Below, piece after piece: positions 1 through 10,273 of a stretch of 17,784 bases of DNA; position 1 is the stretch's first letter, and each line of letters starts with the position of its first letter. Both the position numbers and the translations under genes were made by a program. This DNA comes from Zancudomyces culisetae. Lineage: Eukaryota > Kickxellomycota > Harpellomycetes > Harpellales > Legeriomycetaceae. The DNA lies in assembly GCA_001969505.1 (NCBI GenBank), contig LSSK01000743.1, forward strand, positions 1-17,784. The letters run 5' to 3'. Under the pieces are notes generated by a model that was given only the letters and a program-made list of their open reading frames with translations, was not told the origin of the DNA and ran no database searches.

Positions 1-88
1 TTGTTAAATATAGGATCATCTCATCTAGGAGTATACATTCTTCATCATTCCATCATATAACTGATATTCCCGTTTTTCTCATCCACAT

Positions 89-94
89 TTTATT
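89..94 (-). terminator. Possible poly(A) signal of the BAR gene
   Basis: TTTATT on the plus strand reads AATAAA on the minus strand, about 150 nt after the BAR stop codon. The motif is common by chance in AT-rich DNA, so this is weak. The rest of 1-247 shows no coding signal. Confidence 0.25.
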
Positions 95-247
95 CCACAC
101 AATCAAAGCTAAACCAAGCCCAGTAATGTATAAAAAAAAACTATGTACATTTCCTACTTGGAAGTATAAACGACTAAAATAAATAGTGTAGCTATCCAAA
201 AAAAATAAAAAACAAAAAAAACGCTATAAAACTGCATTTTTTCACAT

Positions 248-1833
248 CTACTGCCCCGCCAAAGTCTCTTGAGTGACCTTGATCTCTTCAAGCTCCTTTT
301 CTGTACTTTGAACAAGTTGGCTAGCCTTCTGATAAAACTCTTGTTGTGCCTTGACAAAAATTGAGAGTGCATTGATAATATTTGGCTATATGTTTCAATT
401 TAATCATACTGTTTAACCTTGCTACCTGACATCATAAACAAAAAAAAACAACAAAAAAAAAAGGTAAAAGGCAAAAATAACTAAAATAATGAGCAAAACT
501 TACCGAGTCCAACGTCTTTTTCATCTTATCCATCGAGTCTCCAACTTTACTAACAAAGTCGTCTTCGGCTGTTTCGATACTCTGTTGAATCTAAAATCCA
601 TTATGTTTTCTCAAGTTATAAAATTCATCACATTTAATTCTAGAAAAAAAAAAAAGAGTATGGACATTAAACGCTTACCCTTGCAACTTTTTCAGGCTTG
701 GCACCACTCAACGAACGTTTAAGTGAGTCCAGTGACAGCCGTGCAGATTTTACATCCTTGCATGATTTGATTGCCGCTTCAACAGCATCAGCATTTTCAT
801 CTCTTAGCAGGGGAAGAACATTTATCTGTATTTCCGTCACCTATTTTGTTTGGTTTGGTTGGGTTTAGTTTACTAAACTATATAGCTCAAATTTATAACA
901 GCAGTTCTCAAAACAAGATACAATATTAAAAATCATTTATACCAAACAGTACGATAGATAAAAAACAACTTATTATTACCATTTTTATATAGCTATCGTT
1001 TATATCAGCCTGCAACTTGCCAAATTTTGATAATCCACTACCTAAAGTATTAATAAATAACAAATCAACGCTTTTAACAATGATATAATAAATATAAACA
1101 AATGAAATATATAACAAGATTGAAACTTACCAATAGGTCCATCACGACCAAGAGTTTCGGCACTAGTAATACAATTTTTCGAAAGTTTTCCCAAAGTGGT
1201 ACTTTCTTTTTTACCCTCGTAGTCCATGGTTATTTCCTCAGCGGCCTTCCTTCTATGTGGGTCGAGTAGATCATTCGGGAGGTGTCTGTTGGTGAAGTTG
1301 AACATGGTATTATCCAGTTTAAAGCTTAAGCTTTTAAGTTGACTTTGAAACATTGACAGTTCGGTATTGTTGATGCTTGAATATTCAAGTATATATTCGT
1401 GCAATTTCACATAAACAGTGTGGAATGCATTCAGTCGCTATTGAACAGTTACATATGTTTAATATCTCACTTTCAAAATTTGCTAGCCAAAAAGTTGAGT
1501 TGTAATCGAGTGATATAGTGAATGTGTAGGCCTAAATTCGAAGAGATATAGCTTACCGATTCCAGAGCCAAATATTCGCTAGGGGGCTCAGTAATTGGTG
1601 TGACGCCCCTAATGCTCTCATTCGCATACTATTTGTGCAAACAAGCAAAAAATACATATAGAAGTATAGTGAAGCTTTGATCTAGTCAAAATAAAATGAA
1701 AAAATAAATAATGACAAAGTATATGGTACCCAAAAATTACCTGTCGGAAATGCGTATAACCAGACTCAATCTTCGCTGTATAAGGACTGAGACTTCTAGT
1801 AAATCCGCTGGTATATTTGCTTAATTGATCCAT
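248..1833 (-). CDS. BAR-domain protein, Gvp36-like (fungal BAR_2 type), seven exons
   Basis: Assembled exons (minus strand) are 1833-1741, 1628-1557, 1437-1131, 1041-980, 840-679, 590-504 and 385-248. Every intron begins GT and ends AG (89 to 139 nt), and the joined frame stays open for 306 codons ending in TAG. The N-terminus (MDQLSKYTSGFTRSLSPY) resembles the amphipathic leader of Gvp36-like proteins. The rest is largely helical and charged, with a late segment FVKAQQEFYQKA that is typical of the last BAR helix. Known family role: a curved dimer that binds or bends Golgi, endosomal or plasma membranes in vesicle traffic and endocytosis. The length fits yeast Gvp36 (about 326 residues). The last acceptor (386-388, TAG just before the CCA codon) was chosen because every earlier acceptor shifts frame or meets a stop. 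The start is the first ATG before the leader helix. The family call is firm; orthology to Gvp36 is inferred from memory of the family. Confidence 0.85.
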
Positions 1834-2450
1834 ATCGTTATTTTTTTTTGTTCCTCTGCGATTATATTCAAATGAATCTTTTCAGTAGTGTAGAAAGTAT
1901 TTTTTTTATTATCAGATTACTAATATACCCGTCGGTTTAACCCTTTGCAATATAGCACTTTATTATAAGCCGACTTTGAAAATAAGACTAAACTTTTTAT
2001 GGCCGAGATTATAAAATAGTATTAGTGCAAATAAAGCGATGATTCCACCAATCAGTAAAGCAGCATACTCAAAACCAGATATTATACTAATTCAATAAGG
2101 GTTTGTAGAATTGGCAAGAGGTGCCAAAAATAGCCGAAGTGTGGAGCTTTTAATTAGCTCACAAAATTAATCCCCAAAAGGCACTGAAAAAAAAAGTTGA
2201 CATAAGCCAGCATAATGATTTGGTGGAATTTCAATCCCGGATATTGCAGATATTTGCTGGTGAACGGACGCCAAGAGTCGGCAAATAAGCGAGTGAAAAA
2301 AATTAAGAGTTGGCAGTGTATGCAGTACATACTTAGTCTTGGACTTGAGACTGCTAACCCTTAAGGCACTTGCCTAGCTTGGTTTGTAGGGTTGTAAATA
2401 AAAAAGAAATACTGATGATAGTGCGGAATATACTTATTCATAGTAGATGA
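1834..2450. other. Intergenic region between two tandem minus-strand genes
   Basis: This should hold the promoter and 5' leader of the BAR gene, nearest 1834, and the distal 3' flank of the membrane-protein gene. I read all frames and looked for tRNA boxes. There are only short hairpins (for example AGTCT/AGACT around 2336-2353) and no gene I can support. Confidence 0.6.
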
Positions 2451-2500
2451 AACTAAACTAAACTAAACTGAATTAAATAAAATTAAATAAAATTAAATAA
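2451..2500. repeat. Two adjacent short tandem repeats
   Basis: Positions 2451-2470 are four units of AACTA, the last being AACTG. Positions 2471-2500 are three exact units of AATTAAATAA. They lie directly after the TAG stop (2508-2510) of the minus-strand membrane-protein gene, so probably in its 3' UTR. These are simple microsatellites and may vary in length between strains. Confidence 0.85.
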
Positions 2501-2507
2501 AATAAAT

Positions 2508-5256
2508 CTAAACTTTTGACTCGTATATCAAAAACCAGCACGTAGCAAATGCGAAAACAACAACCAATTCCAAGTTATCATACAAAAACGTATAGAACCA
2601 TGTAAACTGCATTGTGGAAACACGGCTCACCAACGATAAGGCAAGTGATGAAAAGAATGGTGGAATTAATGTAAAGATCGGAGCATCATCATTCTTACCT
2701 CTACTCTTATCGTTGTTATCATGAGTGGCTGCAGTTTTAGGGGTGGAGTCGGTATTTGTTTTAGTTAATTTATAACTAACCAGGGTGCCATCGAACTTGA
2801 GGCCATATATTTTTGTGGTGTAGGCAAACTCTGAGGGAGAATTTGACATTGGTGGCGTGTTGGCGATTGGTTGTTTGTATGTAACAACCCTCAGTGCGAT
2901 AAAATAGTTGAAGAAGGTGCCATAGTTTGGAGATAAGGTTCCCATCGCTCTAATGTTTGACTGTTGTTGTTGAACTGAAGAAAGAAGGTGGGCATTAGGA
3001 AATATGAAGTCAGAATCAAAAGGTGAGACATAGTCGGGGTTTTCAATGTAATAGTCGGATAGCGAAGACGATAGGGATAGTGATAGGGGTGAAGCGTTCA
3101 CTGTCGTCAATTCTGCTGACAAAACCCATTCGTACGGAGACGGCGAAGACAATGTTGTGTTTGAAGTGCGAATAAGCAGAGAATGTGCGTTTAGAAGATT
3201 GTTTAATGAGTCCAATTTATTGTGGGGAAGCTTCTCTTTTGTGTTTTTTTGTTCGGGATTTGGGCTTTGATCCGTACTGGACAATGTTCTGGTATAGACC
3301 ATCAAATTTCCATTAGCTTTTACCAACACCAAATGATTGCCTGAATCATCAAGAGCCATGTTTGTGATTTCCGAATCGTTAACCCCAACGTCGCTATCTA
3401 CAAGCTTTGTAGTTAGTCGATGTACGGTCCGCCCATTGCCATTAACAACAGTATCAACAGTAAGCAGCACTTTGGATAGATAGAAATAAATAGCTAGCGT
3501 ATTCGAAGTTTGTTGTGTTGCTGGTGGTCTCTGAATTAGTTTGAGCTCGCCAGCTGATAATCCGTTGTAATTTCGACCGACGCTTAAATAGTATTGCGCC
3601 GTTTTGTTTAGAACCCATTGCCCCTCTATATTAAAATTGTATTCAGACTCCAGATCAAAATCCTTATCCGTCTGTAAATCGCCGTTTTTCTTTTTGGATC
3701 TACTCTCCTTTTCCAGAATTGGCGGTAAAAGTTTATTTCCTGTTAGTTTATCATATACCACAGTCCGATTTTGTATAAATGTCAACTTGAATTTAAATTT
3801 ATTGTCTTGAATCCACCCCTCTGGAACCATTAAATCTACCATCCGAACATTTTCCTCATTCTGTTTGTCGCCTTCTAGAATTTTCTTTCCGCTGCGCATT
3901 ATGTTGATGTTAGATTGTGGATAAATTTGACTCAATCTTCTATCCAACAATGGACCTCTACTCGAACTCAAGCTCGCTGTTGATGCAAAATTTCCACTTG
4001 GCGATTGTGTGTCTTTTTTTTTAGAATGTTCATCTGTTTCCACTTTTGCCATTCGAAACATGTACTCGTCTTCATTCCGGATGTACACAACCATATCGTT
4101 TCTGATGCTAAATTTGGTCACTGGTAGACTTCCAGGTAGCTCATAATCAACATATAAAAAGCGACGGTTACGTTCACCAACGCAGCTTGTGAATCGTGAA
4201 TCGTAGAATAGTGCGTTTGATATTCCACCGCCTGATTCATTCTTTTTGTCATCTTTATTATTATCCAGCATTTTTTGATTATAAATGCATACATTTTTGT
4301 CAAACGCTAGCGTTCTTAGTCGCTTGTCGTTAAGCAACTTGTCGTTTTTTATATTTTGAGCCCCATCATCCTTCACAAAAGACCCCGAGATGTTTTGGTC
4401 ATCCTCAATCTTTGTAATATCTTTGAATTCCTGTTCCGGAACCATGGACACAAGAGTTTCCATGTTGTATACGCGGATATAATATTTGATGGTTTCGTTT
4501 TTATTATCAACAATCGAGTACAAAAAACCCAGTTTCCGGCCGCCTGTGATACCAGCTCTTTTAATGTCCCTGGTGCGGTCCAAGTGCGAGTGTATTACCA
4601 CACCGGGTATTCTATCAGCAAACAAAAACTCCCAGTGCTTTTTGATGCTTTTCTTGTGTTCACCCATCTCTTCGCTGATGTCATTGCCGTCATTAGGGCT
4701 GGTATCCATGTTGAACTTAAACACCTTTATCAACCCTAAATTTATGTCATTTCATCAGCTGTGTCAGATAGGAAAAATTATGATGCTTTTTAAATAGAAA
4801 TTGAAAAAAAAGAGAGAATGGAACTATACCTGATTCTTTTTGGAAATCGCTTTCTCGGAGAAAGTGACTGTGCTTGGCAATATAATACAATCCATTACCA
4901 ATGTCTTCGCCAATACAGCTCCCTCCTGCGTTTTCAGGAATAAATTTGATCGAATCGTGCGATTTACAAGAATTAACCGTGGTTGTGTTAATTGCATCGA
5001 ATGTTACTGGTTCTATCCAATTTTCAAAGACATTTTTATCCGAATTCAAGTACTTGATATCTGTAAGCAACTCTTGGTTGATGATATTTTCATTTCTGGA
5101 ATTTTCATGTACGGATTCGGAGGGTTTAACATATTTATGCTGCCATTCAAATTCAATATTTAATCTTGGTTTGTAGCTGTATTTAATGTAAGCCAAAAAA
5201 ACGAAAAAAAGAATCGTGGAGCCTAGGATTATGGTTTGTCTAAGAATCAATTTCAT
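2508..5256 (-). CDS. Unrecognised large membrane protein with propeller-like segments, two exons
   Basis: Exons are 5256-4830 and 4735-2508, joined by a 94-nt GT-AG intron (phase 1), giving 884 residues. I do not recognise the family. A hydrophobic segment at about residues 8-24 follows the start (ILGSTILFFVFLAYIKY), and a second lies near the end (about 862-881, LELVVVFAFATCWFLIY), so the protein may be anchored at both ends. Between them are beta-rich stretches with WD-like spacing (about 598-624, ITNMALDDSGNHLVLVKANG; and 781-799, IYGLKFDGTLVSYKL), separated by Ser/Asn/Lys-rich linkers. At least nine N-x-S/T sequons (for example QNRT, LNKT, SNTT, VNAS) would suit a lumenal or extracellular body. 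The plan recalls lumenal propeller proteins such as Ire1 or EMC1, but I see no kinase or other signature of either. Function is unknown. The gene model is well supported by frame continuity and length. Confidence 0.75.
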
Positions 5257-6262
5257 CGTTCCTACACTATTTATTTTATACTAGTTTGTTATATCGTCCT
5301 GTCTCCCTAGTATTTAAAGTTCATGCCGCAAATATTTGTAGTTCTTCTGCTTTTTCTTTCCGATTGAGATTGGAATGTAATAAACTTAAAAGCTAGAAAA
5401 TGAAATATCCAAGGGTAATATCAAAAGCGCATTAATACTGGAAACCGATTTTCAGTTACAAGAAATTATTGGGAATAAATGAACAAACAAGAATTGATGG
5501 TATAAATGGTTGCAAGTAATGCAATTGTGATTGGTAGTAGATATATATATTTGCCGCGAAAATTTACTACTATATATTCAGATTAATTGGATTGGGGGGG
5601 ATAGCAGAAAGAGAGGTATAGAAAGGTAGAGCGATAGAAAGGAGTTAGGTCATTCCAGCTTAAAGATAAGCAGGGTCCAGTACAAAACTTCTAGTTGAAA
5701 AGATGGAGGCGAATTGTAAATTAATGATAATGAGATAAGGGGGAGAGGGGGGGAGTGGCGGTTCAATATATTGATGGCGTATAGTGTTGAATTGAGTGTA
5801 GCGACTACAGAGGTAGTATGATCAGGTATGAAAATCTTGCGATATTTAAAGTTACGGGTTTATGGTGGAGGGTTTCCAACAATACTGTGTATTATAATGC
5901 GTGTACAATAAATTAAAAAATACAAACACACATACGTAGACTCTTTGGTTTTATAACAAAAAAGACAAAACAAGATCATTTTCAGTCTGACAGTATAGGT
6001 GCTGAGCTGCTATCTACTCATATTGTTGCCATAGACGGGCGGGTAAAGAGATAGAGTTGGGAAATTTGCTGCAATCCATTGCCTTAATGATAAATCATCA
6101 ACCATATTTGGAAACTATCACCCAATAGGGTTATCCCCAAATTAAAATTACCAGAAATAAAACTGAAAAATGTGTAAATGAAGATTTATTATTATTTCGC
6201 GTTTTTCATTTTGCAAAGCAAGCTCCACATTTGAAATAACTAGGTCAACTGAATTAAACGAG
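5257..6262. promoter_or_regulatory. Divergent intergenic region with G-rich and purine-rich tracts
   Basis: This ~1 kb spacer lies between the start of the minus-strand membrane-protein gene and the plus-strand coiled-coil gene, so it should carry both promoters. It contains a G run near 5594, purine-rich sequence to about 5640, and a second G/A tract near 5739-5756. Only very short ORFs occur, such as 27 codons starting with the ATG near 5828. A small upstream exon of the coiled-coil gene could be hidden here, because its frame is open back to 6182. No specific factor site is recognisable. Confidence 0.4.
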
Positions 6263-7338
6263 ATGAAGGTAGCATTGTACTTAAAAAGCAAGACAGCATT
6301 CCTATTTTCAGGAACTGCTGAAGTTACAGAGGAACAAATAGAGAAGCTGAAAAAGAATCTAGGCAAGTCACAAACATAATTAAAATTTATCTTTATTAGA
6401 ACACGTAAAACAGACTAAATAACAAAATGTGAAAATAAAACAGCACCAGGAATAGAGGTATTGGTAATACATGATGCGATCGAAAAGGACATAACAGGAT
6501 TAATAAACAAAAGAAAGGAGCAGCTAAAAGGTCAAAAGAGCGATAGAGTAGGTGGAGGTACAAACAGGGGCTTAGAAAAATCTAAAGCAGAAAATAGTAA
6601 TTATCAGACGACAAAAGTGTTGGAAACCGATGAAGGTTTATCATATGGCCCAAAGATTGATAGCAGATATTCACAACTTGGAATTGAGGAAGAACGGCGA
6701 GAAATGGGATATTTGCGGAAACTGAAGGAGATGCGGGTAAAGACAGCCATTAAGAGACAACACCAAAGGGAAAAGCGGGAGGAGGAAGAAAAGGGAAAAG
6801 AGAAGGAGAAGGGGGAAGACAAGGGAAAGGGAGGCGAGGGAGACGGTAGCACGAGTAAAAAGAGAAAGGTAATTAGTGATAAAGTGGGAGAACTTTTGGA
6901 AGAAAATAAAAAACTGATAAAGGCGATAGAAGAGCTACAGCTGCTTAGGATAGAAAGACAGGAACAAGAACCTGGTGAATTAGAAATTATGTTGGGTAAG
7001 TGTACAATGTTTGCAGAATATTGACTAAGGGGGTTTTCATGATTGGAATGAGTCAATTAAGAAAAAATAGATTAATAATTTTGATAAATGGATAAGTAGC
7101 AAAAAAAATGGAAAGCAACCTTATGCAGATTAGCAATGAGTTGCAGCCAAAGGAGCTAATTAGTGACAAGACCAAAATACTGGTGGCAATGGAGAGACTC
7201 AAGAGAAAAAAAGTAGAATACGGGGGAACGTTGCCACCACAGCGACCATACGTGTATGGAAGCAACAAAATCGATAGCAAAGCTTATCCACGGGAGGCAA
7301 CGATGATTAAACAGGGGGCTGAGGCTCAGGAATATTGA
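6263..7338 (+). CDS. Unrecognised charged coiled-coil protein with nuclear signal, three exons
   Basis: Proposed exons are 6263-6362, 6444-6995 and 7097-7338, all joined in phase 1, giving 297 residues ending in TGA. Intron 1 (81 nt) uses the non-canonical donor TAG|GCAAGT, the usual GC-AG form. Intron 2 (101 nt) has donor GTAAGT and acceptor AAG; the other AGs tested in that stretch bring a stop. The N-terminus is a small alpha/beta-looking stretch (FSGTAEVTEEQIEKLKKNL, then IEVLVIHDAIEKD). The middle is highly charged Lys/Glu/Arg, followed by a Gly/Lys/Glu low-complexity run and KKRKV, which matches the SV40-type nuclear signal. Next comes a coiled coil (VGELLEENKKLIKAIEELQ) and a Pro/Tyr motif, LPPQRPYVYGS, near the end. 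A nuclear role as a complex subunit is an inference. The start is uncertain: the first in-frame ATG was used, but the frame is open back to 6182. Its last 32 nt overlap the channel gene on the other strand. Confidence 0.6.
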
Positions 7339-10273
7339 AATCAAGTTTGACTTTATACCTGGTGCTGACGATCGAGCCGGTAGTTGTGACCTCGAAATAT
7401 GTCTTGTCGTCATGCTGACCAAGGTGGTTTAGTTTTTGGAAGATATGGTCACAAAAACCAGTTTGGTCAGCGGGGACCATAATGAAGGAGAAGTAAGATG
7501 CTTTGAGGGCAGGGTGCTTGAATGAGGTTGCAAATGTTGTAGATAGATCATTGGCAGCGGATAAAGAAGGGTTGGAAGCAGAGGAAGGGGAATCAGCAGG
7601 AGGAGAGGCAGAAGTAACAGGAGTATAAAAAAGGGGAGAATTAGGCTCAGTTGGAGGCAGAACTTTGATTTCAGGAGGGCCTTGTGGGGAGAGGGAGGGA
7701 GAAGGAGTGTCAAACTTCTGGAGATACGTGTCAGCAGGAGGTGAATTAATAGAAATGGAGAGGTGTCCGGAACAGATGCAGGGCGATTCGCCACACAAAC
7801 ACGAAGCAATAAATTCGCAAGCGTTTAGTGGTAGGTAGGTGAATAGAGGTACAAGGTAGGATTCGATGTAGTGCTGGACAACGCTGGTGGCAATGATGGT
7901 TAGAGCAGCCAGAACGACGCGCAAAATAGCTAGATTGGCATTTTTGATGTTGACAATCATCATGATTAACCAAATAACTTCTGCCATGTACAATGCACCA
8001 AACGTCTGTCTGAGTGATAAGTGGAAGGATTTGCCGCCAAGGTTAAACTGGCGGCAGTCATAGACATAGGTGAAGTGGTGGCGGTAAACAAAGTAGTACA
8101 TGGCGAAATACATGGCACATGGAATGTTGATAAACGGATTGATGGCTGAGTATGTTATGCCAATCAGAAACAGCAGGAAGTGGTATGGAATTGAGGCGGC
8201 CCAATCAAAGCCGTTAGGCTCTTCGTACCGTCTAAGGATGCGTGGGCTGCTGGCGAACAGTTTAGGTTCAATCACGCGGAAGTACAGACTCCCGGGCAAC
8301 AACAGGTTTAGCATAGCTGTTAGAAACACTCGCAAAATCAGGTAGTAAAGGAAAAAATTGCTTGCGGACAGCGTAAATGAGTTGATTGTGGCGAACAGCG
8401 ACTTTGGGTCTTCGTAAAACTCACTTAACTTGTTAAGCAAATCTGGAAGTGTATTGGATACCAGCGGTAAGATAAAAATCGTTAGCGATAGAAACCAAAA
8501 GAACCGCATAGATACTGTCATATTTGCTTCTGTTTTCCGGTGGTAGCCTTCTAGCCACACCAGCATCCTCAGGAAGGGCGGTAAGCAAACCACCAGAATT
8601 GTCAACAGCATTGGTGTAATTGCTCCTTGCAGCGTGTCTTTTAGCGGAAATTCTATTGGTTCATGTGGCGTGTTTTCGTAATTTGGATCAAGCCGGCGAA
8701 ACAGGTTGACTATTTCATCAATATTTGCCAATCCACTTATAGCGACTGAAAACGATCCCCATGTCACTACTATCACTGCTGTAATCAGTGCAGATATAAC
8801 TCCTTTGAATGCCTTTTGAATCGGTCCAATATCCAGGTTTTCGTAAAATATATCATTTGCTTCGTTTTCAATGTATTTTTTGCGTGCCACAAATGGCCGA
8901 TCGGAAATCATCACCTGTGCTGCCATATGTGTTGCCATTGGCTCCGAAAATAATACAAATGCCGACTGCATGTAGCTAACTCCAATGTTGTTGTCGTTGT
9001 TATGTATGCACGACTCTATTAGTTTGTTTTTTTCCAGCAATATGTTTGCTTGCTTTTCTAAATACTCAGCAATCTTTTTGTCCTTCTCTCCTTCTTTTAT
9101 ACTCTTTTTTAATTTTTCTATTTCTATAACACTACTTTCGAACGACCCTTTTGTTTTTTTTACTATTTTGTCGTACCGCTTTTTACATTTTACCACATAG
9201 TCTGTAAGTTTGTCTTCTATTTTACTTAGAATCTGATCTCGTTTACTGACTAATTTGGTAAGTTCACCTGGATTTCTAATAATACTAATCGCCTCGATCC
9301 TGCCTGGAAGTTTGTTCCCATTATTAATGATTCTGTTATAATAATTTCCCCCGTTCTTGGTACGAATGCTACCCTCAAAGCTTGCTTCACCTGGCCCGCT
9401 TTCACTGACCCCACTAGTGGCATCCCCAAGCTTAGTACTAAACATTTTCTCTATATCCTGATTTGATATCTCCTTCCCTTTTCCAAGCCCTGTAATTAAC
9501 AACGTTCTCGATTTAACCCTCTCATTTACATTAAGCTCTAGCAAATATTTGTGTCGTAGCTTGATGTACAAATTTGCCTCACGAACCAAAAAGTACAAAA
9601 TCACCCCAATAACTGTCATAAAATACACCAAATGCACCCAAAGCAAATTGCTAGCATAACTAATATTCGACATGGTAAACATCATAAAGATTGATGGTGA
9701 TCCTGAAGAAGGGGATATCAGATCTGGTTCGTCTGCATGCTTCACGTTTCCAATACTAGTGCCATTGTTAGTAAGAATACTTGATAGACCTCCGCTGTCA
9801 GAAACCTTGAGCGCTCCCCCAAAATAGTTTGTTGGAAGAATCACAACCATCGATATTATTGTAGTAATACAAAAAAACTTGAGCATTGTCCGCAGCGTTC
9901 GCATTATCATGTATGTATCTAGGTTTGAATTCTCCAAAATATCTACATCCTTGATTCGGAACACTGTTGGAATCCAGCTGAAAAACCCCTTGGTCAGCGG
10001 CGTTATTCGGTCCTTTTCTTCGACTGCATATGTCCGCGCTGCGTAAACTCGCTTTAAAAGCGGTCGTATTACACAAAAAGTAATAAATAGCACTACCCAT
10101 ATCACAAAGTATAATAAAATTGTGTTTACTAACGCACTATCAGATATTTGTCGCCTACTATTTAACGGCACCGCATCATCAAGGGTTTCAGTTGCATGTT
10201 CTGTCGTACCGGTTGCACTGCGTTCATTAATTGTCAGTGAAGAAGTAAAGTTAATAGTAACACTTGTACTCAT
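7307..10273 (-). CDS. CSC1/OSCA/TMEM63-family channel, Phm7/Rsn1-like
   Basis: This is a single uninterrupted 988-codon frame. Residues about 47-230 hold three membrane segments (RSN1_TM-like). Residues 256-485 form the cytosolic RRM-like region with a long Lys/Glu helical insert, ending with SAFVLFSEPMATHMAAQV and a DIFYENLDI motif typical of the PHM7 cytosolic domain. Residues about 488-798 contain eight more hydrophobic segments (RSN1_7TM-like), giving about 11 in total, as in OSCA channels. A Ser/Pro-rich linker (842-905) leads to a C-terminal module with FKHPAL (919-924) and FIMVPADQTG, resembling the PHM7_ext domain found in Phm7 and Rsn1. Known role: osmosensitive or mechanosensitive, calcium-permeable cation channels of plasma or internal membranes. 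Length matches Phm7 and Rsn1 (about 950-990) better than Csc1 (782). Which paralog it is cannot be settled. No intron is seen, unlike most neighbours. The start is the first ATG, upstream of all domains. Confidence 0.93.
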   Translation of the reverse strand: MSTSVTINFTSSLTINERSATGTTEHATETLDDAVPLNSRRQISDSALVNTILLYFVIWVVLFITFCVIRPLLKRVYAARTYAVEEKDRITPLTKGFFSWIPTVFRIKDVDILENSNLDTYMIMRTLRTMLKFFCITTIISMVVILPTNYFGGALKVSDSGGLSSILTNNGTSIGNVKHADEPDLISPSSGSPSIFMMFTMSNISYASNLLWVHLVYFMTVIGVILYFLVREANLYIKLRHKYLLELNVNERVKSRTLLITGLGKGKEISNQDIEKMFSTKLGDATSGVSESGPGEASFEGSIRTKNGGNYYNRIINNGNKLPGRIEAISIIRNPGELTKLVSKRDQILSKIEDKLTDYVVKCKKRYDKIVKKTKGSFESSVIEIEKLKKSIKEGEKDKKIAEYLEKQANILLEKNKLIESCIHNNDNNIGVSYMQSAFVLFSEPMATHMAAQVMISDRPFVARKKYIENEANDIFYENLDIGPIQKAFKGVISALITAVIVVTWGSFSVAISGLANIDEIVNLFRRLDPNYENTPHEPIEFPLKDTLQGAITPMLLTILVVCLPPFLRMLVWLEGYHRKTEANMTVSMRFFWFLSLTIFILPLVSNTLPDLLNKLSEFYEDPKSLFATINSFTLSASNFFLYYLILRVFLTAMLNLLLPGSLYFRVIEPKLFASSPRILRRYEEPNGFDWAASIPYHFLLFLIGITYSAINPFINIPCAMYFAMYYFVYRHHFTYVYDCRQFNLGGKSFHLSLRQTFGALYMAEVIWLIMMIVNIKNANLAILRVVLAALTIIATSVVQHYIESYLVPLFTYLPLNACEFIASCLCGESPCICSGHLSISINSPPADTYLQKFDTPSPSLSPQGPPEIKVLPPTEPNSPLFYTPVTSASPPADSPSSASNPSLSAANDLSTTFATSFKHPALKASYFSFIMVPADQTGFCDHIFQKLNHLGQHDDKTYFEVTTTGSIVSTRYKVKLDFNIPEPQPPV

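Noticed and set aside
2328-2360. Possible tRNA T-arm-like hairpin (AGTCT/AGACT)
   Set aside because: The loop is the wrong size and no acceptor, D or anticodon arm can be formed around it.
2410-2471. C/D-box snoRNA-like motifs (TGATGA and CTGA)
   Set aside because: There is no terminal stem and the C box lacks the flanking consensus; both motifs are expected by chance.
4356-5176. Several plus-strand ORFs of 90-127 codons over the membrane-protein gene
   Set aside because: They lie antisense to the two-exon gene, overlap one another in different frames and encode nothing recognisable.
5590-5760. G-quadruplex in the divergent spacer
   Set aside because: There are long G runs, but not four runs of three or more with short loops in one place.
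6604-7056. Minus-strand 150-codon Ser/Pro/Phe-rich ORF opposite the coiled-coil gene
   Set aside because: Its composition is the mirror of the purine-rich, Lys/Glu-coding exon; the plus-strand model has splice signals and joined frames.
8985-9200. Plus-strand 71-codon ORF inside the channel gene
   Set aside because: It is the antisense shadow of the Lys/Glu-rich helical insert, whose reverse strand is Phe/Ser/Leu-rich; it has no independent coding signs.
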